A stretch of 64,000 nt of DNA, from assembly GCA_947500545.1 (NCBI GenBank), contig CANMSO010000009.1, positions 1 through 64,000 on the forward strand, read 5' to 3'. The DNA is from an uncultured Aquimarina sp. GTDB lineage: Bacteria; Bacteroidota; Bacteroidia; Flavobacteriales; Flavobacteriaceae. A program made the translations under genes and the position numbers. This document shows, piece after piece, positions 1 to 8,398 of this stretch. The stretch's first letter is position 1. Each line of letters begins with the position of its first letter. The notes under the pieces were generated by a model. The model was not told the DNA's origin. It ran no database searches and was given only the letters and a program-made list of their open reading frames with translations.

Positions 1-2
1 TG

Positions 3-32
3 CAAACATACAACCCTTTTTTGTTCTGACAA
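3..32 (-). promoter_or_regulatory. Leftward promoter 1 at the window edge
   Basis: Read on the minus strand, TTG (32..30) is followed after 19 bases by TATGTTTG (10..3), an exact match to the Bacteroidota housekeeping promoter TTG-N17-23-TAnnTTTG. It points out of the window, so the gene it serves lies to the left. Confidence 0.6.
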
Positions 33-117
33 GAACTTTTATCAAAAGTTTTTTAAACAAATATCATAATCTAAAAATCAAAGAACGCAAACAAAACAAT
101 ATCCCGTTTTGCGGGTG

Positions 118-147
118 CAAACATATAACCATTTTATAAATCAACAA
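118..147 (-). promoter_or_regulatory. Leftward promoter 2, near-duplicate of promoter 1
   Basis: On the minus strand TTG (147..145), 19 bases, then TATGTTTG (125..118). The surroundings GGTTATATGTTTGCA nearly repeat GGTTGTATGTTTGCA of promoter 1, 115 bp away. A small hairpin CCCG/CGGG (103-115) lies immediately downstream, in what would be the start of the transcript. Confidence 0.6.
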
Positions 148-228
148 TGACTTTTTTAACCTTTTTTAAAACCTTTTTGTAACATCCTAAAAACTCAATA
201 TTTACAAATGAAAAAATAACCAATACCT

Positions 229-2526
229 CTAAACTTTCTCTATACGAACTACGATAGATTTACTAATAGGCGTATGACTTTTATCCGCAAAGTGATTATA
301 AGGAACAAGAACATTGGTCTCTGGAAAATATGAAGCTAAATTTCCTCGAGGTATATTATAAGGAATGATTAGGAAGTTAGATGCTTTTCTTTCTTTATTA
401 TTGTACCTACTAACTAAATTAACAACGTCTAGTTTTTTTAGAGAAAGTTCATTTATATCATCTATATTCATAAAAACAACTCTTCTTTCGTTATACACTC
501 CTCTGTACCTATCATCTAAACCATAAATCGTAGTATTAAATTGATCGTGTGAACGAATTGTCATTAATATGAACTCATCTTTCTCTAATTCATGTTTTGG
601 CAAATCACAAAGACTGAATTGCGCTTTTTGATTTGGAAGTTTACTAAAATCTAAATTCCTGACATTATTAGGAAGATAAAATCCCGAATTTTTAGATTTA
701 TTGTTTACATCTTCAAAACCTTTAATCACGAGTCCAATTTTTTCTCTTATCATTTCATAATCGGCTCCTAAATTTTTCCAATCTACAGAATGATTTCCTT
801 TGAAATAAGCATTAGCAATTTCCCCTATGATCTCTGGTTCACTTTTTAAGTCGCCCGAAGCCGGTCTTATCAAACCTTTTGACTGATGCACCTTACCCAT
901 ACTATTTTCTACAGTAAAAAATCTTGGTTTTCCATTTTTTAGATCTAACTCTGATCGTCCTAATGTTGGTAACATTAAAGCTGTTTTTCCTGCAATTAAA
1001 TGGGTTCTATTTAATTTTGTACTAATATTAACAGTCAAATTACAATTCTGAAGTGCTTGTGCTGTATACTCTGTATCTGATGCGGCCGACAAAAAGTTTC
1101 CTCCTAGTGCAATAAATACTTTAGCTTTTCCTTCGTGCATTGCTTCTATCGCATGAACCGTATCTAACCCTTCTTTATCGGGAGGTATAAAACCAAAAGC
1201 TTTTTCTATGGATTTATTTAATTCTAGAGAAACGTGATGCATAATACCAACCGTTCGATCCCCCTGAACATTACTATGCCCTCTTACGGGGCATGTTCCT
1301 GCTCCAGGTTTTCCCAAACTACCTTTAAGCAATAATAAATTGACACACTCTTTTATATTAGCGACCCCATTCTTATGTTGGGTTAACCCCATAGCCCAAC
1401 AGACAATTATTTTATTTTTATTTGCGAGTAGCTTGACTGCTTCATCCACGACCTCTTCATCTACTCCTGATAGTTTTATGAGTTCTTCAACAGAATACTT
1501 TTCTAAATCTTTAATTAACTCCTCATAACCATTGGTATATGTCTCTATAAATTCATGATCAAAGACATTTTCTTTCTCCTTATCTAAAGTGGCAAGTTTT
1601 TTTATGATCAATTTTAAAAGCGAAACATCCTGGTTTATTTTTACTTGAAGATGTAAATCTGTCAGGGCCGTACCAGAAGATAAAACTCCTTTTACCTCTT
1701 GAGGGTTTTTGAATCTAATTAAACCTGCCTCTTCAAGCGGATTTATACTTATTACTCTCCCGCCATTTTCTTTACATTTTTGCAATGCAGATAACATCCT
1801 AGGATGGTTTGTACCTGGGTTTTGGCCAATAACCATAACTACTTCTGCATGGTCAAAGTCCTCCAGTTTTACTGATCCTTTCCCGATTCCTAATGTCTCA
1901 CTTAATGCAACACCACTTGACTCATGACACATATTAGAACAATCGGGCATATTATTTGTACCGAAAGCCCTAACGAATAACCCATATAAAAAAGCTGCTT
2001 CATTACTAGACCTACCTGAAGTATAAAACACTCCTTCATCTGGTGTATTCAACTTATGCAATTCTTCTGCTATTAACTCGTATGCGTCCTCCCAGGAAAT
2101 AGGCTCATAATAAATACTTCCTGCTCTCAGAACCATTGGTTCTGTAATCCTTCCGCTTTTACCGATTTGATAATCTGACCACATAGAAAGTTCTTCTACA
2201 GAATATTTCTCAAAGAAACTTTTATCTACGCGTTTATTTGTTGCTTCTTCCGCAAGTGCCTTTGCTCCATTCTCGCAATACTCCCCTAATTTTGATGGCT
2301 TATCTGGGTCTGGCCATGCACAACCGGGGCAATCAAATCCGTTTTTTTGATTCATTTGTGAGAGTGCATGAAATGATTTCACCACTCCCATTTCTTTAAA
2401 AGCATGTTGTAGTGCAACTTTAACAGCAGGAAGACCTGCCGCATAATTAGCTGGTTCTGTTAGCCTAATTTCATTAAACTCTTGAGAACCTATGGCAGAA
2501 ACATTTCTTTTTTTGGTAGAACTCAT
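229..2526 (-). CDS. FdhF/YdeP-family molybdopterin oxidoreductase
   Basis: A 765-residue protein of the molybdopterin/bis-MGD oxidoreductase superfamily, closest to the YdeP branch of formate-dehydrogenase-like proteins. Seen: CPGCAWP at residues 66-72 with a further Cys at 84 (reduced N-terminal iron-sulfur motif), NMCHESS at 198-204 (candidate molybdenum-ligand region), and GQNPGTNHPRM and GHSNVQGDRTVG cofactor-binding segments. I chose the ATG at 2526; the longer frame begins with TTG at 2544, which lies almost at the transcription start predicted from the promoter at 2546-2574. No electron-transfer or membrane subunits and no molybdenum-cofactor genes are adjacent. YdeP is linked to acid resistance in E. 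coli, but the substrate is unknown. Strong for family, weak for reaction. Confidence 0.9.
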   Translation of the reverse strand: MSSTKKRNVSAIGSQEFNEIRLTEPANYAAGLPAVKVALQHAFKEMGVVKSFHALSQMNQKNGFDCPGCAWPDPDKPSKLGEYCENGAKALAEEATNKRVDKSFFEKYSVEELSMWSDYQIGKSGRITEPMVLRAGSIYYEPISWEDAYELIAEELHKLNTPDEGVFYTSGRSSNEAAFLYGLFVRAFGTNNMPDCSNMCHESSGVALSETLGIGKGSVKLEDFDHAEVVMVIGQNPGTNHPRMLSALQKCKENGGRVISINPLEEAGLIRFKNPQEVKGVLSSGTALTDLHLQVKINQDVSLLKLIIKKLATLDKEKENVFDHEFIETYTNGYEELIKDLEKYSVEELIKLSGVDEEVVDEAVKLLANKNKIIVCWAMGLTQHKNGVANIKECVNLLLLKGSLGKPGAGTCPVRGHSNVQGDRTVGIMHHVSLELNKSIEKAFGFIPPDKEGLDTVHAIEAMHEGKAKVFIALGGNFLSAASDTEYTAQALQNCNLTVNISTKLNRTHLIAGKTALMLPTLGRSELDLKNGKPRFFTVENSMGKVHQSKGLIRPASGDLKSEPEIIGEIANAYFKGNHSVDWKNLGADYEMIREKIGLVIKGFEDVNNKSKNSGFYLPNNVRNLDFSKLPNQKAQFSLCDLPKHELEKDEFILMTIRSHDQFNTTIYGLDDRYRGVYNERRVVFMNIDDINELSLKKLDVVNLVSRYNNKERKASNFLIIPYNIPRGNLASYFPETNVLVPYNHFADKSHTPISKSIVVRIEKV

Positions 2527-2545
2527 TACTATTTTTTGATACAAA

Positions 2546-2574
2546 CAAAATTATGAAGCATTGTCTTTACCAAA
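2546..2574 (-). promoter_or_regulatory. Promoter of the YdeP-like oxidoreductase
   Basis: Minus strand: TTTG (2574..2571), 17 bases, TAATTTTG (2553..2546). It places the transcription start near 2540, just upstream of the ATG at 2526, and so supports that start over the upstream TTG. Confidence 0.5.
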
Positions 2575-2662
2575 GGTACATCAAAATACGTAATACCAGT
2601 GTTCAAAAAAAGAAGAGATCAATTGCTGCGCAAGGGATAGAAGCAAACTACCTTATAGTTCG

Positions 2663-2686
2663 TACCTGCCTATCGGCAGACAGGTA
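2663..2686. repeat. Short dispersed palindrome
   Basis: TACCTG and CAGGTA arms enclose a nested CTGCC/GGCAG stem. This GC-rich intergenic palindrome contrasts with its AT-rich surroundings and resembles dispersed palindromes seen between genes in this family. A related CCTTCGGCAGGC segment occurs inside the attC-like site near 30045. Confidence 0.45.
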
Positions 2687-2743
2687 GTCCGACTCTGTGA
2701 AACAGTGATACATTAAAAAAAACACTTAATTACAATGATAGCT

Positions 2744-4711
2744 TTATAGAAAGAAATTCCAAACCAGACCAAATCGAATTACGGCATCTCGTGTTGCATA
2801 TCCTGGCGCCGAAAATTGATCATTTTGATTAAAGGCTTCTCCAAAATTCTCTACTTTGAAGAATATACGTGTTTGTCTCACTTTAGCATTAAAAAACAGG
2901 TCGACTTGCGGAAAATCTCCTATTTCCTGATCATTTTGAACATAAAATTCTGATAGAACCGGATCATAGGCATCTGCAGTATACTTTGTAAAGTACTTAA
3001 ATGTCACACCGGTTTGTACAAAAAGTGCTTTCTTAAACCATTGATCCTGATAATACAAGCTATTTCTGGTTATAATTTCTGGCACATTATATATGTTATC
3101 TCCACCTTCTACACTTTGATACATGATGGTATTATCAAGACCAATTTTCCAAAATCCTAAACTCTGACTAAGCTTTACTTTTAACAAATCTATACTCTCT
3201 GTATATTGCAAAGGAACTGTAGCAGATTCCTCATTTTTAGCAAAATAAGTATAGTTATCTATTGTACTATAACTGGCTTCAAGCTGTGCAATTTTCTTTG
3301 CCTTTATATTAAACTGTATTTTTTGAGTATCAGTGTTTTCAAAATTATTCTGCCAATTATAATTCACATAATCACTTTGATAAAGCAAGAAATTATAATT
3401 AGGTGATACCGAACTTGAGCTTATTTTTCCGCTAATAGCATATTTATTATTAAGATTATAACCCGCTCCGACATTAAAATAATTACCTTCAAAATCTCCT
3501 GAAACAATAACGTTAGCATCTCCATACAACTCAAACCCTTTATAGAGGTTCTGATACTCACCTCCTATTGAGGTTATATCTCCTTTTAGACGATTGGTTA
3601 TGTTGGTTGGATTACCCTCACTATCCACCTGTGTTAAAACCGAATTATATCCATAATTATAGTTTGTCGCACTACCAAATAATTTTAGATGTCCTAACCA
3701 TTTATTCCTAAAATCTAAAAACACTTGATTACTAAAATCTTCTAGAGCAACTTTATCCGAAATCGGTCCAGATTCATACGACGCTCCAAAAAGGTTATCT
3801 GGAGCAATAGCAGACTGATCAAATTGAAATGACTTATCTGTGAGATCCATAATATGCCCGAGAGATAATTCTGTACTGGTGCTATCGCTTTTTTTAATTA
3901 TAGCAAATTGATGGTCTAAATAAAATCTTTTACCCAAAAGAATACTTTCGGCATTTTCAAAAGTTACTGATATGGCTCCTCTATCTACAAACTCATCTTC
4001 TTCTCCTATAAAATCACCTTGTGCCAAATATTGGTCCAAGCCCTCTGCAGACAAACCACCATTTTCCTCATTAAGTAAATCCTGTGAAACAAAATGAGAT
4101 TTTACTCTATATCTTTTATTCTTTGTTACATAGTTTAAGGTAGATCTAAAATTACCTGTACTTGTTAGTGCATGTTGATATTTACCTAACGAACGCACTC
4201 CCTTATAAGCAATAGAAAGATTAAGACCTGGAGAAGTATTTATTGTAAAAAAAGAATCTAATTGTTGTCCTTGTTCAAAAGTAGTTTTGAAGTATAATTC
4301 TGTAAGGGGTGTAGGAACATGATAGTAATTAATATCATTTACTTCCATAAAATTAAAATGCCTGGCCCTTGCTCCAAAAAGAGGCATTATATGATTCTGC
4401 TCTTCGCGTTTAGCTAAACTATTATAAGTTTGACCTACATTATTTATAGGAAGTAATTCGAAATCGTCTCTGCGCAGATAATTAAACTTATAATCCTTAA
4501 CCAAAGTCAAAGTTGTATCTACATGTGTAGTATCATTTTTTACTGTTATGATTTTATACTCTGTAACCGGAGGTTTTTCTTTTTCTTGTTTTGGAGCAAA
4601 CTTCCTTACGGGTCCTCCAGAATCACCTTCTGTCTCTTCTTGATCTCTATCCTGAGCCCAAATAACCGAACTTGATACAAGTGCAATTATAATTATTAAG
4701 TTTTTTCTCAT
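2744..4711 (-). CDS. Putative outer-membrane porin
   Basis: About 655 residues: a signal peptide (MRKNLIIIIALVSSSVIWAQ), a Pro/Glu-rich linker, then a long beta-rich region with alternating hydrophobic and aromatic residues ending in WNFFL, as in outer-membrane barrels. It matches the Bacteroidota putative-porin family usually found beside rnhB. The frame is open to 4786, but the methionine at 4711 gives a clean signal peptide, and a TATTTTTG box at 4737-4730 (minus) would start transcription downstream of the longer start. Divergent from rnhB. Substrate unknown. Confidence 0.75.
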   Translation of the reverse strand: MRKNLIIIIALVSSSVIWAQDRDQEETEGDSGGPVRKFAPKQEKEKPPVTEYKIITVKNDTTHVDTTLTLVKDYKFNYLRRDDFELLPINNVGQTYNSLAKREEQNHIMPLFGARARHFNFMEVNDINYYHVPTPLTELYFKTTFEQGQQLDSFFTINTSPGLNLSIAYKGVRSLGKYQHALTSTGNFRSTLNYVTKNKRYRVKSHFVSQDLLNEENGGLSAEGLDQYLAQGDFIGEEDEFVDRGAISVTFENAESILLGKRFYLDHQFAIIKKSDSTSTELSLGHIMDLTDKSFQFDQSAIAPDNLFGASYESGPISDKVALEDFSNQVFLDFRNKWLGHLKLFGSATNYNYGYNSVLTQVDSEGNPTNITNRLKGDITSIGGEYQNLYKGFELYGDANVIVSGDFEGNYFNVGAGYNLNNKYAISGKISSSSVSPNYNFLLYQSDYVNYNWQNNFENTDTQKIQFNIKAKKIAQLEASYSTIDNYTYFAKNEESATVPLQYTESIDLLKVKLSQSLGFWKIGLDNTIMYQSVEGGDNIYNVPEIITRNSLYYQDQWFKKALFVQTGVTFKYFTKYTADAYDPVLSEFYVQNDQEIGDFPQVDLFFNAKVRQTRIFFKVENFGEAFNQNDQFSAPGYATRDAVIRFGLVWNFFL

Positions 4712-4817
4712 TAGCATACTAAACTGTGGCAAAAATATACTTTTTTTTAACGAAAGTAAATGATACTCATTGTTTGTTTGTTTCAACTTTTTTTATTGAT
4801 TTTTAAAAAATAGTTTT

Positions 4818-4846
4818 TTTGAAATTCTGTCCATACTGTATCTTAG
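4818..4846 (+). promoter_or_regulatory. rnhB promoter
   Basis: TTTG (4818-4821), 17 bases, then TATCTTAG (4839-4846), one mismatch from TAnnTTTG, directly before the rnhB ATG at 4851. This would give a very short leader. Confidence 0.4.
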
Positions 4847-4850
4847 CAGC

Positions 4851-5456
4851 ATGCTTACATTAAAATTAAATCCGGACCTCATAGAATGCGGTACAGATGA
4901 AGCGGGTCGGGGATGCCTTGCAGGCCCTGTTACCGCTGCGGCTATTATCTTACCCAACGACTTCAACAATACTGTTCTAAATGACTCTAAGCAACTAAGT
5001 GAAACTAAGAGAAAGTCTCTAAGACCTTTATTAGAAGACTGCTCTATTACCTATGGTGTTACACATATTTTTATGGAAGAAATTGATAACATCAATATTC
5101 TTAATGCTTCAATTCTTGCTATGCAACAGGCGATTGAGCAACTAAAACCACAACCCGAACATATTATAGTAGATGGGAACCGTTTTAAACCATATCATAA
5201 TATACCCTACACATGCGTTATTAAAGGAGATGGAAAATATTTGAATATTGCCGCAGCCTCTGTTTTGGCAAAAACATATCGAGATGAGTTTATGGAAAAA
5301 ATACATGAAGAATTCCCTATGTATAACTGGAAAAAAAATAAAGGATATCCAACTGTAGAACATCGAGATGCTATTCGTAAATATGGTATTACAAAGTATC
5401 ATCGCAAAAGTTTCAGGTTATTACCAGAACAACTTGAATTAGACCTCAAACCTTGA
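4851..5456 (+). CDS. rnhB: Ribonuclease HII
   Basis: 201 residues, the normal length. RNase HII cleaves the RNA strand of RNA-DNA hybrids and removes single ribonucleotides misincorporated in DNA. Seen: DEAGRG (Asp16-Glu17), VDGN (Asp108) and YRDEF (Asp145), which supply the four acidic metal ligands, plus the GCLAGPV and NIAAASVLAKTYRD family blocks. Cytoplasmic. Divergently transcribed from the putative porin, an arrangement common in flavobacteria. Confidence 0.97.
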   Translation: MLTLKLNPDLIECGTDEAGRGCLAGPVTAAAIILPNDFNNTVLNDSKQLSETKRKSLRPLLEDCSITYGVTHIFMEEIDNINILNASILAMQQAIEQLKPQPEHIIVDGNRFKPYHNIPYTCVIKGDGKYLNIAAASVLAKTYRDEFMEKIHEEFPMYNWKKNKGYPTVEHRDAIRKYGITKYHRKSFRLLPEQLELDLKP

Positions 5457-5658
5457 TGATTCTTTATTTACTTGAAGGAACTTTATTGTGTTCATTTTAT
5501 TTTGAAATAATTATATCTTTGAAACCGAAGGAAATGAAAACACCGATTTAATCCAATTATATTTCCGACATTTAATTAGACTTTATATTTTGCAAACCAG
5601 GAAACCGAATTTTTTATTTTTGAAAACCGAGTTTAGGAACACAAAAAGCACCCAAATA

Positions 5659-8127
5659 ATGAAAAAAATAGTTGTAATTCTCTTAGCATGTATAGCTATT
5701 TCTTGTGATGATGTAACTAAAAACTCAAATTCTTTAATTGACCATATCCCCAGAGACTCACAGGTTATTGTAAAAATCAACAACTTAGAAGAGGCAGAGA
5801 GCAAGCTTCGTGATAATAACTTCATTAAAAACAATAAGCAGATTGCATTTTTTGAGTATTTTAAAAACTTATCTGTTTTAAACGAAACAAACGAGCAAGA
5901 AGGTTTATTATGTTTCTCTCCTAGAGGAAAAAATGATTTTGAATACACCTATATCTCAAAATTGGATCCTGCATTGCTTAAAATGGATTCTTTGAAAACA
6001 AAAAAAATTGAAACCATAAATTATTCTGAAAAGATTATTTATAAAATTACTTCAAAAGGAAAAACCTTTTTCGCAATGCGTCAAGATAGCTTGCTAATCG
6101 CTTCATCCTCTGAGCTACTTATAGAAAATGCTATAAGAATACAAGCGAACCCTCTTCCTATTGATAAAGACTTACAAAAGGTATATGACGTTTCCGGTAC
6201 AGATAATACAATGTCTATATTAATAAATGGTAAAAAACTACAAAATATTCATAATTCCCTTCTTCCTAACACAGAACTAAAAGGGATATACAACTTTAGT
6301 GGATGGGCATCTCTGGATGCTACTATAGGACAAAATGCAATGCATCTCGACGGTATTGCGGTTGAAAAGGATTCATTGTCAAGTACCATCGGGATTTTTG
6401 ACAATACCATAGCTCAAGAAAATCGCATTGCAAAAATATCTCCTGTTACTGCTAAAGGTTTTATCTCTTTCACGTATGACGATTTCGATGTTTTAAAGGA
6501 AAACCTATCCGTAGCTCAGGATAGAGAACTAGAAGATATCCCTAATGATTTGGATGAGATATTATCTGGAGTTTCAGAAATAGGAATCATTTTTATGGAA
6601 AAAGAAAATGCTTTGGCATTGAATTCTTTGGACTCTGAAACAGCTTCAAAAAGTTTAGATGGGGATAGAGTAGATACTTATAGAAGCATCCCAATTTATA
6701 AATACCAAAACCCTTCTTCGTTTTCTCAGGTCCTAAACCCTTTGATAAAAAATTTCGAAGCTAAATTTTATTTTACCTATAATGAATTTATCGTCTTTGG
6801 GGCTACCACAAATGCACTAAAGGACATTATCGCCAATATACTAAACCAAACATTACTCGATCAACAACAATATTATAAAAACACTATAAAAGACCTATCT
6901 GACAATTCCTCTATTCTTATTGCGGGTAATACTGAGCACTTAAAAGAACATATTTCTGAAACCGTAAAGGACACCTATAAAGAGCAATGGAGTACTTTAA
7001 AAGACAAAGGATATCAAATTGCGATACTGCAGGTGATAAAAGAAAACGACTTTGCTCATATTCATGGTGTTTTGCAAAAAAACATTGCTAAGGGATCGGC
7101 GACTTCTGTTACTCAAACAGCTTCAACAACCTTAGAAAACAAGGTTATGAACAAACCAATTCTTGTAAAAAATCACAGAACAAAAGGTAAGGATATTGCC
7201 GTACAGGATATAGAGAATAATTTATATTTAATATCTGATAAAGGGTCTATTTTTTGGAAAAAACAAATCGATGGCGAGATATTAGGTGATATACAGCAAA
7301 TTGATATTTACAAAAACGGCAGGTATCAATTGCTTTTTAACACTTCAACTTCATTATATTTAATTGATCGCGATGGTAAAGATGTTGCTCCTTACCCAAA
7401 AAAGTTTGAAAAAAATATTACCCAACCACTAGCACTATTTGATTATGATAAAAGTAAACGTTATCGTATAATTGTCACCCAAGGCAATCAAGTAAAAATG
7501 TTTAATGCCGAAGGGGGTATTGTTACTGGATTTGGTTTTAAAAGTACCGAGAGCGACATTACCTTACCACCTAAACATATCAGAATAGGTACAAAAGACT
7601 ATATTCTTATACCAGAAAAAAATGGAAAACTAAATATTCTGGATAGATTGGGAAGAAGTAGAGTAAATGTAAAAGATAAGATTGATTTCTCTAAAAACGA
7701 ATGGTATCAGTATCAGGATAAATTCACCTCGACCAATAAAGAAGGAAAACTTGTTCAAATACTGGAAGACGGAAACACTAAACATCAAGATTTAGGTTTA
7801 AACGAAGAAAACCGAATTGTATCTACTAATAAGACTTTGGTTACATTCTCAGAAAACAAACTCTCTATAAAAGGAAAAACTCTTGAATTAGATTTTGGAG
7901 TATATACTGAACCTAAACTATATTTCATTAATAATAAGATTTACATCACTATTACAGACATACAAGCAAAAAAAGTGTATTTGTATGATAGTAATGCTGA
8001 ACTATTCCCTAATTTTCCAGTATACGGAAACTCTGTTTTAAGTCTTGGCAATATGGATCAAGACCCTAATTTAGAATTCGTTGTGCAAGGAGAAGATAAT
8101 AACATTTTAATCTATCAAATAAATTAA
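5659..8127 (+). CDS. Large conserved lipoprotein, unknown function
   Basis: About 822 residues. The start at 5659 gives MKKIVVILLACIAISC, a lipoprotein signal with Cys16; an in-frame TTG at 5590 would bury this signal. The N-terminal half is mixed alpha/beta. The C-terminal third (from about residue 500) has repeated short strands of the type YLISDKGSIFWKKQI, SLYLIDRDGK and VKMFNAEGGI, suggesting a beta-propeller-like domain. It follows rnhB on the same strand, 200 bp downstream, and ends at a clear terminator. No enzyme motif recognised; probably an envelope protein. Confidence 0.8.
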   Translation: MKKIVVILLACIAISCDDVTKNSNSLIDHIPRDSQVIVKINNLEEAESKLRDNNFIKNNKQIAFFEYFKNLSVLNETNEQEGLLCFSPRGKNDFEYTYISKLDPALLKMDSLKTKKIETINYSEKIIYKITSKGKTFFAMRQDSLLIASSSELLIENAIRIQANPLPIDKDLQKVYDVSGTDNTMSILINGKKLQNIHNSLLPNTELKGIYNFSGWASLDATIGQNAMHLDGIAVEKDSLSSTIGIFDNTIAQENRIAKISPVTAKGFISFTYDDFDVLKENLSVAQDRELEDIPNDLDEILSGVSEIGIIFMEKENALALNSLDSETASKSLDGDRVDTYRSIPIYKYQNPSSFSQVLNPLIKNFEAKFYFTYNEFIVFGATTNALKDIIANILNQTLLDQQQYYKNTIKDLSDNSSILIAGNTEHLKEHISETVKDTYKEQWSTLKDKGYQIAILQVIKENDFAHIHGVLQKNIAKGSATSVTQTASTTLENKVMNKPILVKNHRTKGKDIAVQDIENNLYLISDKGSIFWKKQIDGEILGDIQQIDIYKNGRYQLLFNTSTSLYLIDRDGKDVAPYPKKFEKNITQPLALFDYDKSKRYRIIVTQGNQVKMFNAEGGIVTGFGFKSTESDITLPPKHIRIGTKDYILIPEKNGKLNILDRLGRSRVNVKDKIDFSKNEWYQYQDKFTSTNKEGKLVQILEDGNTKHQDLGLNEENRIVSTNKTLVTFSENKLSIKGKTLELDFGVYTEPKLYFINNKIYITITDIQAKKVYLYDSNAELFPNFPVYGNSVLSLGNMDQDPNLEFVVQGEDNNILIYQIN

Positions 8128-8142
8128 TTGAATCAAAAACTA

Positions 8143-8176
8143 AAAAAAGCCGGAGCATAAAACTTCGGCTTTTTTG
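8143..8176 (+). terminator. Rho-independent terminator
   Basis: AAGCCGGAG/CTTCGGCTT stem with one mismatch, followed by a T run, 15 bp after the lipoprotein stop. Confidence 0.8.
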
Positions 8177-8398
8177 TTTTCAATCGTTAGAATAAATAGT
8201 CGTAATCTAAATTTTAGATATACGCTTATCAAAACTGAAGCATCGGATAACATTACAGGTTAATTTTTACATTTTATTAACATTTTATAAAGATTTTCAC
8301 GCCTTTATGTTAAACATAATTTACTGAGTACTAAACTTTATGATTCTGAGTTGTAAAGCTTAATGACATAAATTTACTAACACAAATCAAACTCAATT

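Noticed and set aside
4712..4786. Longer start for the putative porin
   Set aside because: It would place 25 residues before a perfect signal peptide, and the predicted transcription start lies downstream of it.
5590..5658. TTG start for the large lipoprotein
   Set aside because: It buries the lipoprotein signal behind 23 residues; the ATG at 5659 is the natural start.
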